Positions 1 through 6,076 are shown, counted from the first letter of the stretch. The stretch is DNA of 13,528 nucleotides from Firmicutes bacterium UBA5389 (GCA_002409965.1 DHON01000095.1:1-13528), one strand, 5' to 3'. The notes: generated by a model not told the origin, from the sequence alone. Program-made: numbers and translations.

Positions 1-639
1 GATAGCGCCTAGAGCTTTGGCCTTGCCCATGCGACGGCGCAACGCGTTGAACCTGCGGCGGACGAAGGCGGCTTGGTCTCCACTGAAGAACAGCGTTTCG
101 CCTTCGCAGTTGACTACCGCCAAGTTCCTTAGGCCCAGATCCACTCCTGCCGTCTTCGTCCCGACGCACAGCGTCACCTGGACGGAGACGGAAAGAGCCA
201 GGTACCAGCGCCCACGCTTCTCGTACAGTCTGGCCGCGCCTTGCTTGACGGTTGCACCGAGCTTGGCGAGCAGCTGTGCTTGCCGGTCAGTCGCCTGCAG
301 GGGTACACGGACACGGCCAACGTGAGTCGGAAAGCTGGCCGTCCAAAAATCGCCTACCCGCTCTAGACGGCAGTTCTGGTTGTTGAAGCCCGGCCAGAGC
401 ACTCGGAACTTCTCTACCTTGGGATGCGCGGCCGCGTCTCGCAAGGCTTGGTTGATGACGGCCGACGGGATCCTGTCAGGGCAGTAGGGCTTCGCAGTCT
501 TGCTGGTGAGCTTCGTCGGGCGACCGGCCGCAACCAGGTTATTGGCAAGCCCCGTCACACGCACGGCTAGCTCCCGGTAGACCGCCTGCTTGGCCTTGGT
601 TGGTTGGTGGAGTCTCAGCCGCAACGTGATAGTTTGCAC
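1..639 (-). CDS. tnpB: TnpB-family RNA-guided nuclease of IS200/IS605 element (partial, C-terminus outside window)
   Basis: The frame is open for 213 codons from a GTG start and runs off the left edge. It encodes the N-terminal half of a TnpB-like protein (usual length about 370-420 aa). The clearest signature is the RuvC-I motif GVDLGLRNLAVV at about residues 165-176, with the first catalytic Asp, followed by a basic stretch (VRRRFNALRRRMGKAK). Known TnpB proteins are omega-RNA-guided DNA nucleases that help keep the IS in place. The Glu, the second Asp and the Cys4 zinc finger would lie outside the window. GTG at 639 is chosen because a G-run (AAGGGGGG) ends 8 nt upstream. GTG at 648, overlapping the ancestral tnpA stop, is the alternative but sits too close to that ribosome site. 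No stop or frameshift is seen. Confidence 0.85.
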   Translation of the reverse strand, partial: MQTITLRLRLHQPTKAKQAVYRELAVRVTGLANNLVAAGRPTKLTSKTAKPYCPDRIPSAVINQALRDAAAHPKVEKFRVLWPGFNNQNCRLERVGDFWTASFPTHVGRVRVPLQATDRQAQLLAKLGATVKQGAARLYEKRGRWYLALSVSVQVTLCVGTKTAGVDLGLRNLAVVNCEGETLFFSGDQAAFVRRRFNALRRRMGKAKALGAI

Positions 640-644
640 GCTGG

Positions 645-969
645 TCACCCCCCTTCGGTTTGCTCTCTGATGTACCGTTCGATCGTCTCCGCAGACACAT
701 TGCCCGCGCCATGCGCGTTAGGCAAGACCGAGGAACTCCTTGAGCAGAATGCGGGCCGACACGCCCTTGAAGACTTTCACCAGGTCGGAAGGCCTAACAG
801 ACGGCGGTGACGCGACAGACAGATGCACATGGCCAGGCGTGACCTCCAGCGCGACCATGTCCCATTCTCGCTCAGCGGCCGATTGCTCGACAGTCTGCTT
901 CAGTCGCTCAGCTACCTGCCCGACGAGAATGCGCCGTCGACACTTCGGGATCCAGACCATGCGGTACAT
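645..969 (-). pseudogene. tnpA: IS200-like TnpA transposase, broken by internal deletion and frameshift
   Basis: Residues 1-83 read as the N-terminal two thirds of an HUH Y1 transposase: VWIPKCRRRIL, then the HUH metal motif in TPGHVHLSV, then KVFKGVSARILLKEF. A TAA (720-718) then ends the frame. A second frame resumes at once with GNVSAETIERYIREQ and stops at TGA 647-645. That tail is the C-terminal helix carrying the catalytic Tyr in ERYIREQ. Between LLKEF and GNV only 28 nt remain, where relatives have about 22 codons. Some 35-40 nt, including the usual W-G-x-H-x-W region, therefore appear deleted with a frame change. The product would lack the nucleophile. Homology-like sequence continues in frame upstream of the ATG (NYWIM) without a good start, so the 5' end may also be altered. 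Confidence 0.82.
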
Positions 970-1083
970 GATCCAATAGTTGGGATGTCTGCCAAACTTG
1001 ATATCTCTCGTATTCTTATTTTACCATGCTCGCCGTCAGAAGGCAACAAGCAAGCAAGGGGGCGACGACTAGGCCGAAGACCG

Positions 1084-1123
1084 GAGCGCTTCATCCCCGG
1101 GATGAATCCCGGGGCTTTCGCTC
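1084..1123 (-). repeat. Subterminal hairpin at the left end of the IS200/IS605 element
   Basis: CCCCGGGAT (1095-1103) and ATCCCGGGG (1106-1114) form a near-perfect inverted repeat. Outer arms GAGCG (1084-1088) and CGCTC (1119-1123) are separated from it by short asymmetric stretches. IS200/IS605 elements have no terminal inverted repeats. TnpA instead recognises imperfect subterminal hairpins of this kind in single-stranded DNA. The hairpin lies between tnpA and the inferred left boundary. Confidence 0.65.
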
Positions 1124-1142
1124 ACAAATCTCTGTAACGCGC

Positions 1143-1496
1143 TCAATAGCTGAGGCCGAGATGGCGCTCAATAGCCTTCCGGATTTCGGCCCTGATACGA
1201 GGGTCGTCTACCCGACCGAACTCTCTCCCAAGACGGCTTTTTGATATGGTACGTATCTGGTGCGCCAATACAAGCGAGTCCCTATCCAGATGGGCAATAT
1301 CGCGAGTGAGGAGGACCTCAGTGGGGTACACTCTACGGCCTGTCCGCATAGACGTTATCGGCAGCACAGTCACGATCGAAAGGTTCTGGTTTACCTCTTC
1401 CGCGGACACAACCAGAACCGGGCGTTTGCCCGCCTGCTCAGAACCAACGGCAGGATCGAGATCTGCCCATAATATGGACCACTGATAGCCTACCAT
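1143..1496 (-). CDS. mazF: MazF/PemK-family endoribonuclease toxin
   Basis: This 117-residue protein has the standard MazF layout: an N-terminal WADLDPAVGSEQAGKRPVLVV segment followed by VLPITS. Counting from Met1, Arg25 and Thr48 fall at the same numbers as the catalytic Arg25 and Thr48 of Bacillus subtilis MazF, so the active site looks intact. Such toxins cut mRNA at short sequence motifs when the antitoxin is lost. The ATG overlaps the last codons of the upstream antitoxin by 7 nt (ATGGTAG), which indicates translational coupling in a two-gene operon. A GGAG lies 11 nt before the start. The inferred end of the IS element falls about 10 nt after its stop. Cutting specificity cannot be read from sequence. 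Confidence 0.92.
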   Translation of the reverse strand: MVGYQWSILWADLDPAVGSEQAGKRPVLVVSAEEVNQNLSIVTVLPITSMRTGRRVYPTEVLLTRDIAHLDRDSLVLAHQIRTISKSRLGREFGRVDDPRIRAEIRKAIERHLGLSY

Positions 1497-1768
1497 CGGG
1501 GGATCATCTCCGCGCTCTCGCGGTCAGCATGTCGAAAATCGTATTCGACGGTCTCGATGTCGCGCAAGAACTCGGGGTCAGAGGCCGCGCTCTCCATAGC
1601 CCGCCGGAAGTCTTCTCGCTCAAGGTCTGCAATGTACCGCTCGACAGCTTCCCTTACAGCAGCGTTGGCAGACCGGACTCGCTTGCTGCGGGCTAGTATT
1701 CTCAGCTTATCGACCAATGAAGACGGAAGAGCTACCGTCATCTTCTTTAGCCTTGCACTATCTGCCAT
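1490..1768 (-). CDS. Ribbon-helix-helix antitoxin of the MazF-type module
   Basis: A 92-residue protein. The N-terminal KKMTVALPSSLVDKL followed by SANAAVREAVERYI matches the beta-strand plus two-helix pattern of RHH/CopG-type antitoxins. The acidic tail (EFLRDIETVEYDF) is the likely toxin-wrapping segment. ATG at 1768 is chosen because GGGGAGG lies 9 nt upstream. The frame is open a further 27 codons upstream, but those codons cover the promoter. Family knowledge says the antitoxin neutralises the toxin and, alone or with it, represses the operon. An inverted repeat overlapping the -10 fits that role. It functions as a MazE analogue, though the sequence is not the classical AbrB-type MazE. 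Confidence 0.88.
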   Translation of the reverse strand: MADSARLKKMTVALPSSLVDKLRILARSKRVRSANAAVREAVERYIADLEREDFRRAMESAASDPEFLRDIETVEYDFRHADRESAEMIPRW

Positions 1769-1790
1769 ACTGATTCGCCTCCCCAGAAGT

Positions 1791-1819
1791 ACTGTATCAG
1801 CATACTGCGCTCGGCGCAA
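1791..1819 (-). promoter_or_regulatory. Promoter and probable operator of the mazEF-type operon
   Basis: On the minus strand TTGCGC (1819-1814) and TACAGT (1796-1791) are separated by exactly 17 nt, and the -10 carries a TG extension (TGATACAGT). An imperfect inverted repeat, CTGTAT-CAGC-ATACTG (1792-1807, one mismatch), covers the -10 and part of the spacer. That is a typical position for autorepression by an RHH antitoxin. The predicted start of transcription is about 15-20 nt before the antitoxin ATG. Confidence 0.55.
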
Positions 1820-2190
1820 GGGGTCCCCTGAGATCACCTGAAAATCCACCCGTGCTCAAGCATCGGCGCCCGCGGTATGCTCCGCGAACCTATCCCAGCC
1901 CCTATGCATTACCTACGCCTCTGGGAATGCGTGCCGGTGTCAACACCAGCCGTAGAATGTAGTTAATCTCCAGAAGCAATGCGCGTTTTCTCCGGACCAC
2001 GTGGACGATTTTATCAGAATACGCATGTTCAGACCTCTCGACGCATACAGCCGCGAACGCCTCGCCGGCACGAGCTCAAACCCAGAATCCTCCACTTGAG
2101 TCCTTTCGCTCCCTCGACGTCAGTATTGTCCCATTGTCCCGCGTACCGCCTTAGTCCTCTCCCATGTGTCTCTCCGTCTCTTCGCTGGCG
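1820..2190. other. Intergenic stretch without a supported gene
   Basis: No frame here has both a plausible start and recognisable content. A minus-strand frame of 58 codons (2075-1902) reads protein-like but lacks a good initiator, so it may be a gene remnant. It contains the 19-bp segment (1991-2009) that recurs inverted at 3691-3709 with one mismatch; read in one frame both copies give IVHVVR. A consensus-like TTGACA occurs at 1943-1938 (minus) without a -10 at proper spacing. Confidence 0.4.
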
Positions 2191-2273
2191 GCGGTCGCGA
2201 GCCTGTACTCCACGACCCAGGGTTTACGCAAACCCGGGGTTTTAAGACCCAGGCGGGCGGCGAAAGGCTCGTT
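2191..2273. repeat. Copy 1 of an 83-bp direct repeat
   Basis: This segment and 2398-2480 align without gaps at 72 of 83 positions. The centre (2221-2230) is the most diverged part. Copy 1 contains a perfect GGGTTT-ACGC-AAACCC hairpin (2220-2235) that copy 2 has lost. Copies start 207 bp apart, a multiple of three. A long minus-strand frame (2603-2151) therefore reads both as similar peptides (ARLGL.TPG...WVVEYRLATA), but nothing else in that frame looks like a protein. An intergenic repeat family is the simpler reading. Confidence 0.7.
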
Positions 2274-2397
2274 TTCGGGGCCGAAATCGGGGTTCGGATG
2301 CGTGGGGGCCGCGGGCGCAAAAGAGAGCGCCGCGGCCGGTGCCTTGTAGCTGGGGTTCGAGCATGGTGAAGATGTGGGGGCTACTCGCTGCGCATCG

Positions 2398-2480
2398 GCG
2401 GTCGCGAGTCTGTACTCCACGACCCAGCCTTCGCACCAACCCGGGGTTCCAAGACCCAGGCGGGCGACGAAACGCTCGTT
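2398..2480. repeat. Copy 2 of the 83-bp direct repeat
   Basis: This is the partner of 2191-2273, same orientation, about 87% identical by hand alignment. Between the copies lies GC-rich sequence without a recognisable gene. The flanks of the two copies (GGCG before, CTCGTT at the end) match, then similarity stops sharply, so the repeat unit boundary is well defined. Confidence 0.7.
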
Positions 2481-2568
2481 GATCAGGCTACGATGCGCAA
2501 CAGAGTCCGCGACTTTGGCGGATCCCTCCCCACAACGACCGAAGGGCCCCAAGGGGCTCCGCTCTTCG

Positions 2569-2751
2569 TCACATCGGTCCTTCATCTGCTCGACTCTGTA
2601 CAACCTGCGGCCTCGCCAGTGCCCGCATCGCCTTGACTCTCAACGAGTCTTCGCCGACGAATACGGCGCTCACAAGCCCAATGCCGATGCGGGCGTTGAA
2701 ACCCGCAACTGCTTGCCCCGGGGTTTCCACGCCGATGAATGGCGCAAGGAC
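2569..2751 (-). pseudogene. Short coding remnant of unknown function
   Basis: A minus-strand frame runs from just after a TAA (2754-2752) to a TGA at 2571-2569. Its protein-like sequence includes VETPGQAVAGF, GIGLVSAVFVGEDSL and RVKAMRALARPQVV. The only initiator in its early part is a GTG at 2730. Upstream, in another frame, the minus strand reads VDEQLTK then a stop and LAIS. If that belongs to the same gene, the gene is broken by a stop and a frameshift. I do not recognise the family. A 10-bp perfect inverted repeat (2621-2630 with 2685-2694) lies inside it, so a structured RNA cannot be excluded. Confidence 0.35.
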
Positions 2752-2833
2752 TTATTGCGAGTTACTTAGTGAGTTGCTCGTCCACAAGAAGTACCCCAAA
2801 CAATCGGTATCAGAGAAGACCGGCGCATCTGAG

Positions 2834-3489
2834 TCAATCCAGCTGGTCATCGTCAGCGCACCCCGCATCTGAATGGGCGACGCCCATAGCGTCGAGGAGT
2901 ACGTCGGCCCAACCCTGGCTGATAAGTCCTTGCTCGACAGCGCGCCCGGTTTTCTCGCGTACTTCGGACAGAACCTCGTGCGCGCCGTCTGGTCGTTAGA
3001 TGCGAGTATCGTATCTGAGCATCCGCGCCTGCCTAATGACGCCCGGTCTGTACTCCTCCGTCTGCTTGCGGTCTCTGAAATATCCCAAATCCAGAAGGCG
3101 CCAGAGCATGGCCTCGTGGCTCACTCTGAAGCACTGCTCAAGTCGAAGGATCGTCGGCCAGCTCGGCTCCGCGTCGGTTGCATGCTTGGCAAGCATGGCG
3201 TCAATACCCGCCCGGTCATCCCTTCGTTGAACCTGACGTGGTACAGCTCGTGCGCAGCCGTGAAGAACCGGCGTCCCAGTGTCCTGCCGCTGTTTAGCAC
3301 TATCAGTACGGAATCGTTCTTTCGCGCGAACAACCCCGATGCCCTGGAGGATTCGCCGAACGGAGTCCGTATAACCGAGATGCACTCCCAGGACCAGAGA
3401 ATGCGGAGGATATCCACGGGCTGTGTTTCGCCTACTCCCCATTCTCGTCTCACCTGAGCGGCCGATTGCGCCGCGTTCGCCCGCGACAT
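2834..3489 (-). pseudogene. ImmA/IrrE-family metallopeptidase, inactivated (copy 1)
   Basis: The ATG at 3489 opens a frame with the family hallmark HEXXH motif in FTAAHELYHVRFNEG, preceded by a DUF955-like N-terminus (NDSVLIVLNSG). Right after this the frame leaves the family. A second frame picks it up at GIDAMLAKHATDAEPSW and continues with CFRVSHEAMLWRLLDLGYF. A TAA (2998-2996) interrupts it after YDTRI, and the same frame then reads EKTGRAVEQGLISQGWADVLLDAM to TGA 2836-2834, the usual C-terminal end. The segment between the HEXXH helix and GIDAML, where relatives have an E-A-(D/N)-x-F-A third metal ligand, is missing. The gene thus has at least a deletion with frameshift and a nonsense codon. 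ImmA-type proteins cleave XRE repressors or act as toxins with an XRE partner. Confidence 0.82.
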
Positions 3490-3638
3490 CAGCGAACACG
3501 CCCCCCGAGCGCAGCATCGAGTTCAGCTATGTCGGCGATCAGCCCTTTTGTCCAGGCGACAATCTCCAGATCCTCGTCGGATAGGTCCTCGGCAATCCGG
3601 ATGTGTAACTCTTGCGTTGCATTTGGCGCCAGACTCCA
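3489..3638 (-). pseudogene. C-terminal remnant of an XRE-type partner upstream of immA copy 1
   Basis: A 49-codon frame open from a TAA (3641-3639) reads LHIRIAEDLSDEDLEIVAW and stops at TGA 3491-3489. That stop overlaps the immA ATG as TGATG, a translational coupling junction typical of XRE-ImmA pairs. The acidic LSDEDLEIV tail is common at the C-terminus of such small XRE repressors. No helix-turn-helix can be read upstream in any frame, so the DNA-binding part is lost. A short inverted repeat TTAC-CAAT-GTAA (3639-3650) sits at the breakpoint. Assignment rests on tail and context only. Confidence 0.5.
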
Positions 3639-3749
3639 TTACCAATGTAACATGCTTTCCGGCTGACATCAGTGCTCTGTTTCAGAGGGCATCGTCCACG
3701 TAGTCCGGACGATAGCCTGCCGACCGATCCTATCCAGGCTGGGGCCTGC

Positions 3750-3758
3750 TGGTATAAT
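3750..3758 (+). promoter_or_regulatory. Extended -10 promoter for the sirtuin gene
   Basis: TGGTATAAT is a perfect extended -10 (TGnTATAAT). No good -35 is visible 17 nt upstream, which extended -10 promoters can tolerate. It would start transcription near 3765, about 120 nt before the sirtuin ATG. Confidence 0.55.
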
Positions 3759-3873
3759 AGGTATTGGGACCCTTGCAAATGGGTCGAGCGAGCCGGCGGA
3801 TCGCTTTCAGGGCGCACACACGCATTCTACGGCGATCTGCGGTTTTCAGAATAACCGGACAAAGCGGAAGGAA

Positions 3874-3891
3874 ATGATGTTCAGCTTATGA
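3874..3891 (+). other. Five-codon minicistron overlapping the sirtuin start
   Basis: ATGATGTTCAGCTTATGA encodes MMFSL and its stop overlaps the sirtuin ATG in an ATGA junction (3888-3891). The only purine-rich ribosome site, GGAAGGAAA (3866-3874), is next to this minicistron and about 15 nt from the sirtuin ATG. The sirtuin could therefore be translated by reinitiation. The feature is short and may be chance. Confidence 0.3.
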
Positions 3892-4577
3892 AGAAGCTCG
3901 TAGTTCTCACAGGCACCGGGATCAGTGCTGAGAGCGGAATCAGGACTTTTCGCGACTCAGACGGACTCTGGCATGACCATGATATCGCCGATGTAGCGAG
4001 CCCGGAAGGATGGGGCCGGGATCCAGGACTGGTCCTCGACTTCTACAACCAGCGAAGAAGGGATCTTTACGAAGCCAAGCCCAACGCTGCCCATTCGGCA
4101 CTTGCCAGAGCCGAAGAAGAGTTCGATGTGCACATTATCACCCAGAACATCGACGACCTCCACGAGCGCGCAGGCAGCGCCAGGGTATTGCACCTTCACG
4201 GCGAGCTGAAGAAAGCACGCTCCACAGCTGACCCGAGTTTGGTCTACGACATAGAAGGCGCCGAGCTGAACTGGGGAGACAAGTGCGAACTGGGATCACA
4301 GCTCAGGCCCCACATAGTCTGGTTCGGGGAAGCAGTGCCGGCCATGTCTGAGGCCGCGGACATCGTCCACAGCGCCGACATTTTCGCGGTGGTAGGCAGT
4401 TCGCTAGTCGTCTATCCTGCCGCGGCGCTGGTTCAGTACGTTACGCGCGACACGCCCATCTTTGTGGTAGATCCCAAGGATGTTGCAGTTCCCACGTGGC
4501 GGAGTATCACTTTCATCAGGGAGAATGCGACTACAGGAGTGCCGAAGATGCTGGAGGCCATCCGCAAATTGGGTTAG
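3888..4577 (+). CDS. cobB: Sir2-family NAD-dependent protein deacylase (CobB-like, no zinc cysteines)
   Basis: This 229-residue protein carries all catalytic sirtuin motifs: LTGTGISAESGIRTFR (7-22), TQNIDDLHERAG (85-96) and the catalytic His in HLHGEL (His104), then RPHIVWFGE and VVGSSLVVYPAA. Tyr53 and Arg56 in FYNQRR match the YxxR pair that class III enzymes (SIRT5, CobB) use to bind succinyl or malonyl lysine, so deacylation beyond acetyl groups is plausible. Only one cysteine occurs in the whole protein (DKCELG), so the structural Cys4 zinc site is absent. This resembles zinc-free sirtuins I associate with Bacteroidota, hinting at transfer. The first Gly-Ala-Gly is Gly-Thr-Gly here. It stands alone on the plus strand between two minus-strand toxin-type loci and converges on hicB. 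Confidence 0.93.
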   Translation: MKKLVVLTGTGISAESGIRTFRDSDGLWHDHDIADVASPEGWGRDPGLVLDFYNQRRRDLYEAKPNAAHSALARAEEEFDVHIITQNIDDLHERAGSARVLHLHGELKKARSTADPSLVYDIEGAELNWGDKCELGSQLRPHIVWFGEAVPAMSEAADIVHSADIFAVVGSSLVVYPAAALVQYVTRDTPIFVVDPKDVAVPTWRSITFIRENATTGVPKMLEAIRKLG

Positions 4578-4647
4578 GGCTGGGCATGCGCTTCAATAGT
4601 CGTTTCCTGCGGTGCCATGGCGCAATGCACTTGCAGGATCGCCATAT

Positions 4648-5112
4648 TCACTCCGGCTCACGATCAAGCACCCGTTCTCGATGCCGCTTGGCCGGGAAAT
4701 ACCAGCGAAAACTGGTGTGACGAGGGACAAGGCTGGGTCGGATTGGGTCTGCTCCGACAGCGGCAGACACCACCGACAGCACAAGCTGATTCAGACTAAC
4801 GCCCTCTTGCTTAGCTGTCTCGCTCAACGCTCTGTGCAACGATACAGGCACCCTCAAGGTAAACTTGCCACTATACTCGGCAACCTCATATGCTCTCGGG
4901 ACAGGAGGCGTGTCGCCATCTTCCAGAGCTGCCGCAAGCCAGCATTCAATGGCTTCCCTTACGCTAGACAAGGCGTCTTCAGGCGTTTCGCCGTCCGACA
5001 TGCACCCGGGAAGCTCAGGTACTTCAGCCAACCAGCCTCCTCCATCCTCAGGAGCAATACGAGTCAGTCTAGCGGCGTACCCGAACAAATCCCCCTTATC
5101 GATTGCTGTCAT
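4648..5112 (-). CDS. hicB: HicB-family antitoxin
   Basis: A 154-residue protein with both parts of a long HicB. The N-terminal partial RNase H-like fold is seen in GYAARLTRI...GGGWLAEVPELPGCMSDGETPEDAL (about 11-48). The C-terminal ribbon-helix-helix is in KFTLRVPVSLHRALSE and GVSLNQLVLSVVSAAV (about 83-118). It binds HicA and, through the RHH, probably the hicAB promoter. The last 35 residues after the RHH are longer than usual. ATG at 5112 has GGAGG 9 nt upstream and overlaps the end of hicA by 17 nt, so the two are coupled. The gene order, toxin before antitoxin, is normal for hicAB. It converges with the sirtuin gene 70 nt away, with no clear terminator between. Confidence 0.92.
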   Translation of the reverse strand: MTAIDKGDLFGYAARLTRIAPEDGGGWLAEVPELPGCMSDGETPEDALSSVREAIECWLAAALEDGDTPPVPRAYEVAEYSGKFTLRVPVSLHRALSETAKQEGVSLNQLVLSVVSAAVGADPIRPSLVPRHTSFRWYFPAKRHRERVLDREPE

Positions 5113-5356
5113 TGCGAATCGCCTCCATGATCTCGTTGTATAGCCGTAGAGCTTGCCTGACGTACGGAGCCTTCATGGGGTGTGCCTCAACCACTGTAAG
5201 CCCAAAATCAGAAACTGCCGGGTGTCGGAAGGTCCGGTGGCTCCCCCGCTTGGTCACACGGCATCCCGCCCCCATGAGCAGATTCTCAATCTCGTCATAC
5301 CTTACCGTAGTAGGGCTGTTTCGCATATCTCTCAAGAGTTTCTCAAGACGCCCCAT
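5096..5356 (-). CDS. hicA: HicA-family mRNA interferase toxin
   Basis: This 86-residue protein has the dsRBD-like HicA fold: a first helix RYDEIENLLMGAG, then the hallmark GSHRTFRHP with the catalytic His, then the LTVVEAHP strand and a C-terminal helix (YVRQALRLYNEIMEAI). HicA proteins cleave mRNA in a translation-independent way and are held off by HicB. ATG at 5356 is preferred because GGAG lies 8 nt upstream; a GTG at 5365 is also in frame. All family residues seem present, so the toxin is probably functional, in contrast to the decayed ImmA genes on both sides. It has its own promoter and overlaps hicB. Confidence 0.9.
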   Translation of the reverse strand: MGRLEKLLRDMRNSPTTVRYDEIENLLMGAGCRVTKRGSHRTFRHPAVSDFGLTVVEAHPMKAPYVRQALRLYNEIMEAIRNDSNR

Positions 5357-5361
5357 CTGCC

Positions 5362-6076
5362 TCACTCCATATTATGTTCCCCGGCACCATCTATGATACC
5401 ACCCCTGGCGTAATCGGGAAAGCATCGATTGTCTTCGGGTGGGCACAGGCATTGCTGCTCCCAAGACTGTGCTCCTTCAACGCCCTGGCGCATTCCCGTC
5501 CTCGTGTGTCGCATCTGCGCCACGTTCTTGCGCGCGCTCTCCACTACGCCCTGCGAATCAGGATCCGCACGCTCATCTTCTTCAATGAGGTCGGGCTCAA
5601 AGAGAAGGTCTGCAAAACCCGCCTTCAGCATCAGCCGCTCGTACTTGCCAAACGAGATCAAATCAAGTCCAAGGCTCTTCTGGCTTTCTAGGCGTACGAT
5701 GACATAACTCGCTCTTCGCGCGTTGGGCTGCAAAGGGATGTATCGCAGCCGAGCGTTGGAGCTGTTTGCCGGATAGGCAGGCTCCACATCTGCCCGAATT
5801 CGTTGGCCCGCAAGTAGCCCAAATCCCGAAGACGCCTAACCATCGCCTTGTGACTCATGCCAAAATGCTGTTCCAGGTAGATGACATCGCCCGCGGCAAG
5901 ACCGCGCTCGCTGCAAAGCCATCAGCCTCGGCCTCTCGCTCAATCGGCTGGTCCGCCACACCAACTCTGCAGGCCGCCCCGAGCATTCCTACATCGTACC
6001 GAACGTGGAAACACTCATGCGCTGCGGTGAAACGCTGGTAGCCCGCTTGTTGCAGCGATGGGCGCTCTATGGTATA
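5362..6076 (-). pseudogene. ImmA/IrrE-family metallopeptidase, inactivated (copy 2)
   Basis: Three frames must be joined to read this gene. The first, open from a TAA at 6079-6077, has the HEXXH motif in FTAAHECFHVRYDVG and the third-ligand region EREAEADGFAASAVLPRA. A frameshift near 5885 leads to DVIYLEQHFGMSHKAMVRRL and RDLGYLRANEFGQ. A second shift near 5790 leads to VEPAYPANSSNARLRYIPLQ and the C-terminal LISFGKYERLMLKAGFADLLF. That frame then runs on with low-complexity sequence to a TGA at 5364-5362, just before hicA. The 5' end is also missing: the first frame begins shortly before HEXXH, where the promoter of the divergent TPR gene now lies. Unlike copy 1, this copy keeps the third metal-ligand segment, so the two decayed independently. 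Confidence 0.8.
5393..5401 (-). promoter_or_regulatory. Extended -10 promoter of hicAB
   Basis: On the minus strand TGGTATCAT forms an extended -10 about 37 nt before the hicA ATG. No strong -35 is found 17 nt upstream. A short perfect palindrome CATA-T-TATG (5368-5376) lies between this promoter and the start codon and could be part of a HicB operator. The promoter lies inside the tail of the decayed immA copy 2. Confidence 0.45.

Larger units (their letters stand above)
1..1133 (-). mobile_element. IS200/IS605-family element, partial, left end inside window
   Basis: A decayed tnpA is followed on the same strand by tnpB, the order used by IS605-type elements. The 3' part of tnpB and the right end lie beyond base 1. 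Upstream of tnpA is a subterminal hairpin (1084-1123). Just outside it the minus strand reads TTAC (1137-1134), the tetranucleotide next to which IS608-like elements insert. This puts the left boundary near 1133, about 10 nt beyond the stop codon of the mazF-like gene. The boundary is inferred from family knowledge. Because tnpA is broken, the copy probably moves only if another element supplies the transposase. Confidence 0.72.

Noticed and set aside
604..1137. Several plus-strand frames across the IS region
   Set aside because: They are antisense to tnpA, tnpB and the left end, with no family features or ribosome sites.
1931..1943. TTGACA on the minus strand as the -35 of the mazEF promoter
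   Set aside because: No -10 occurs 16-18 nt downstream, and a better spaced promoter with an operator-like repeat lies nearer the antitoxin start.
2151..2603. A 150-codon minus-strand frame with two internal peptide repeats
   Set aside because: The repeats come from the DNA direct repeat with a period divisible by three; no recognisable domain or ribosome site supports a gene.
3888..4577. Sirtuin as part of an anti-phage system such as Thoeris or DSR
   Set aside because: No TIR, SLOG, NTPase or long C-terminal domain is present nearby, and the protein is a complete stand-alone deacylase type.
5362..5787. A 141-codon minus-strand frame that could be called a separate gene before hicA
   Set aside because: Its first half reads as the C-terminal end of an ImmA/IrrE protein (LISFGKYERLMLKAGFADLLF) and joins the upstream frames by a shift; the rest is low-quality sequence, so it is part of the pseudogene.
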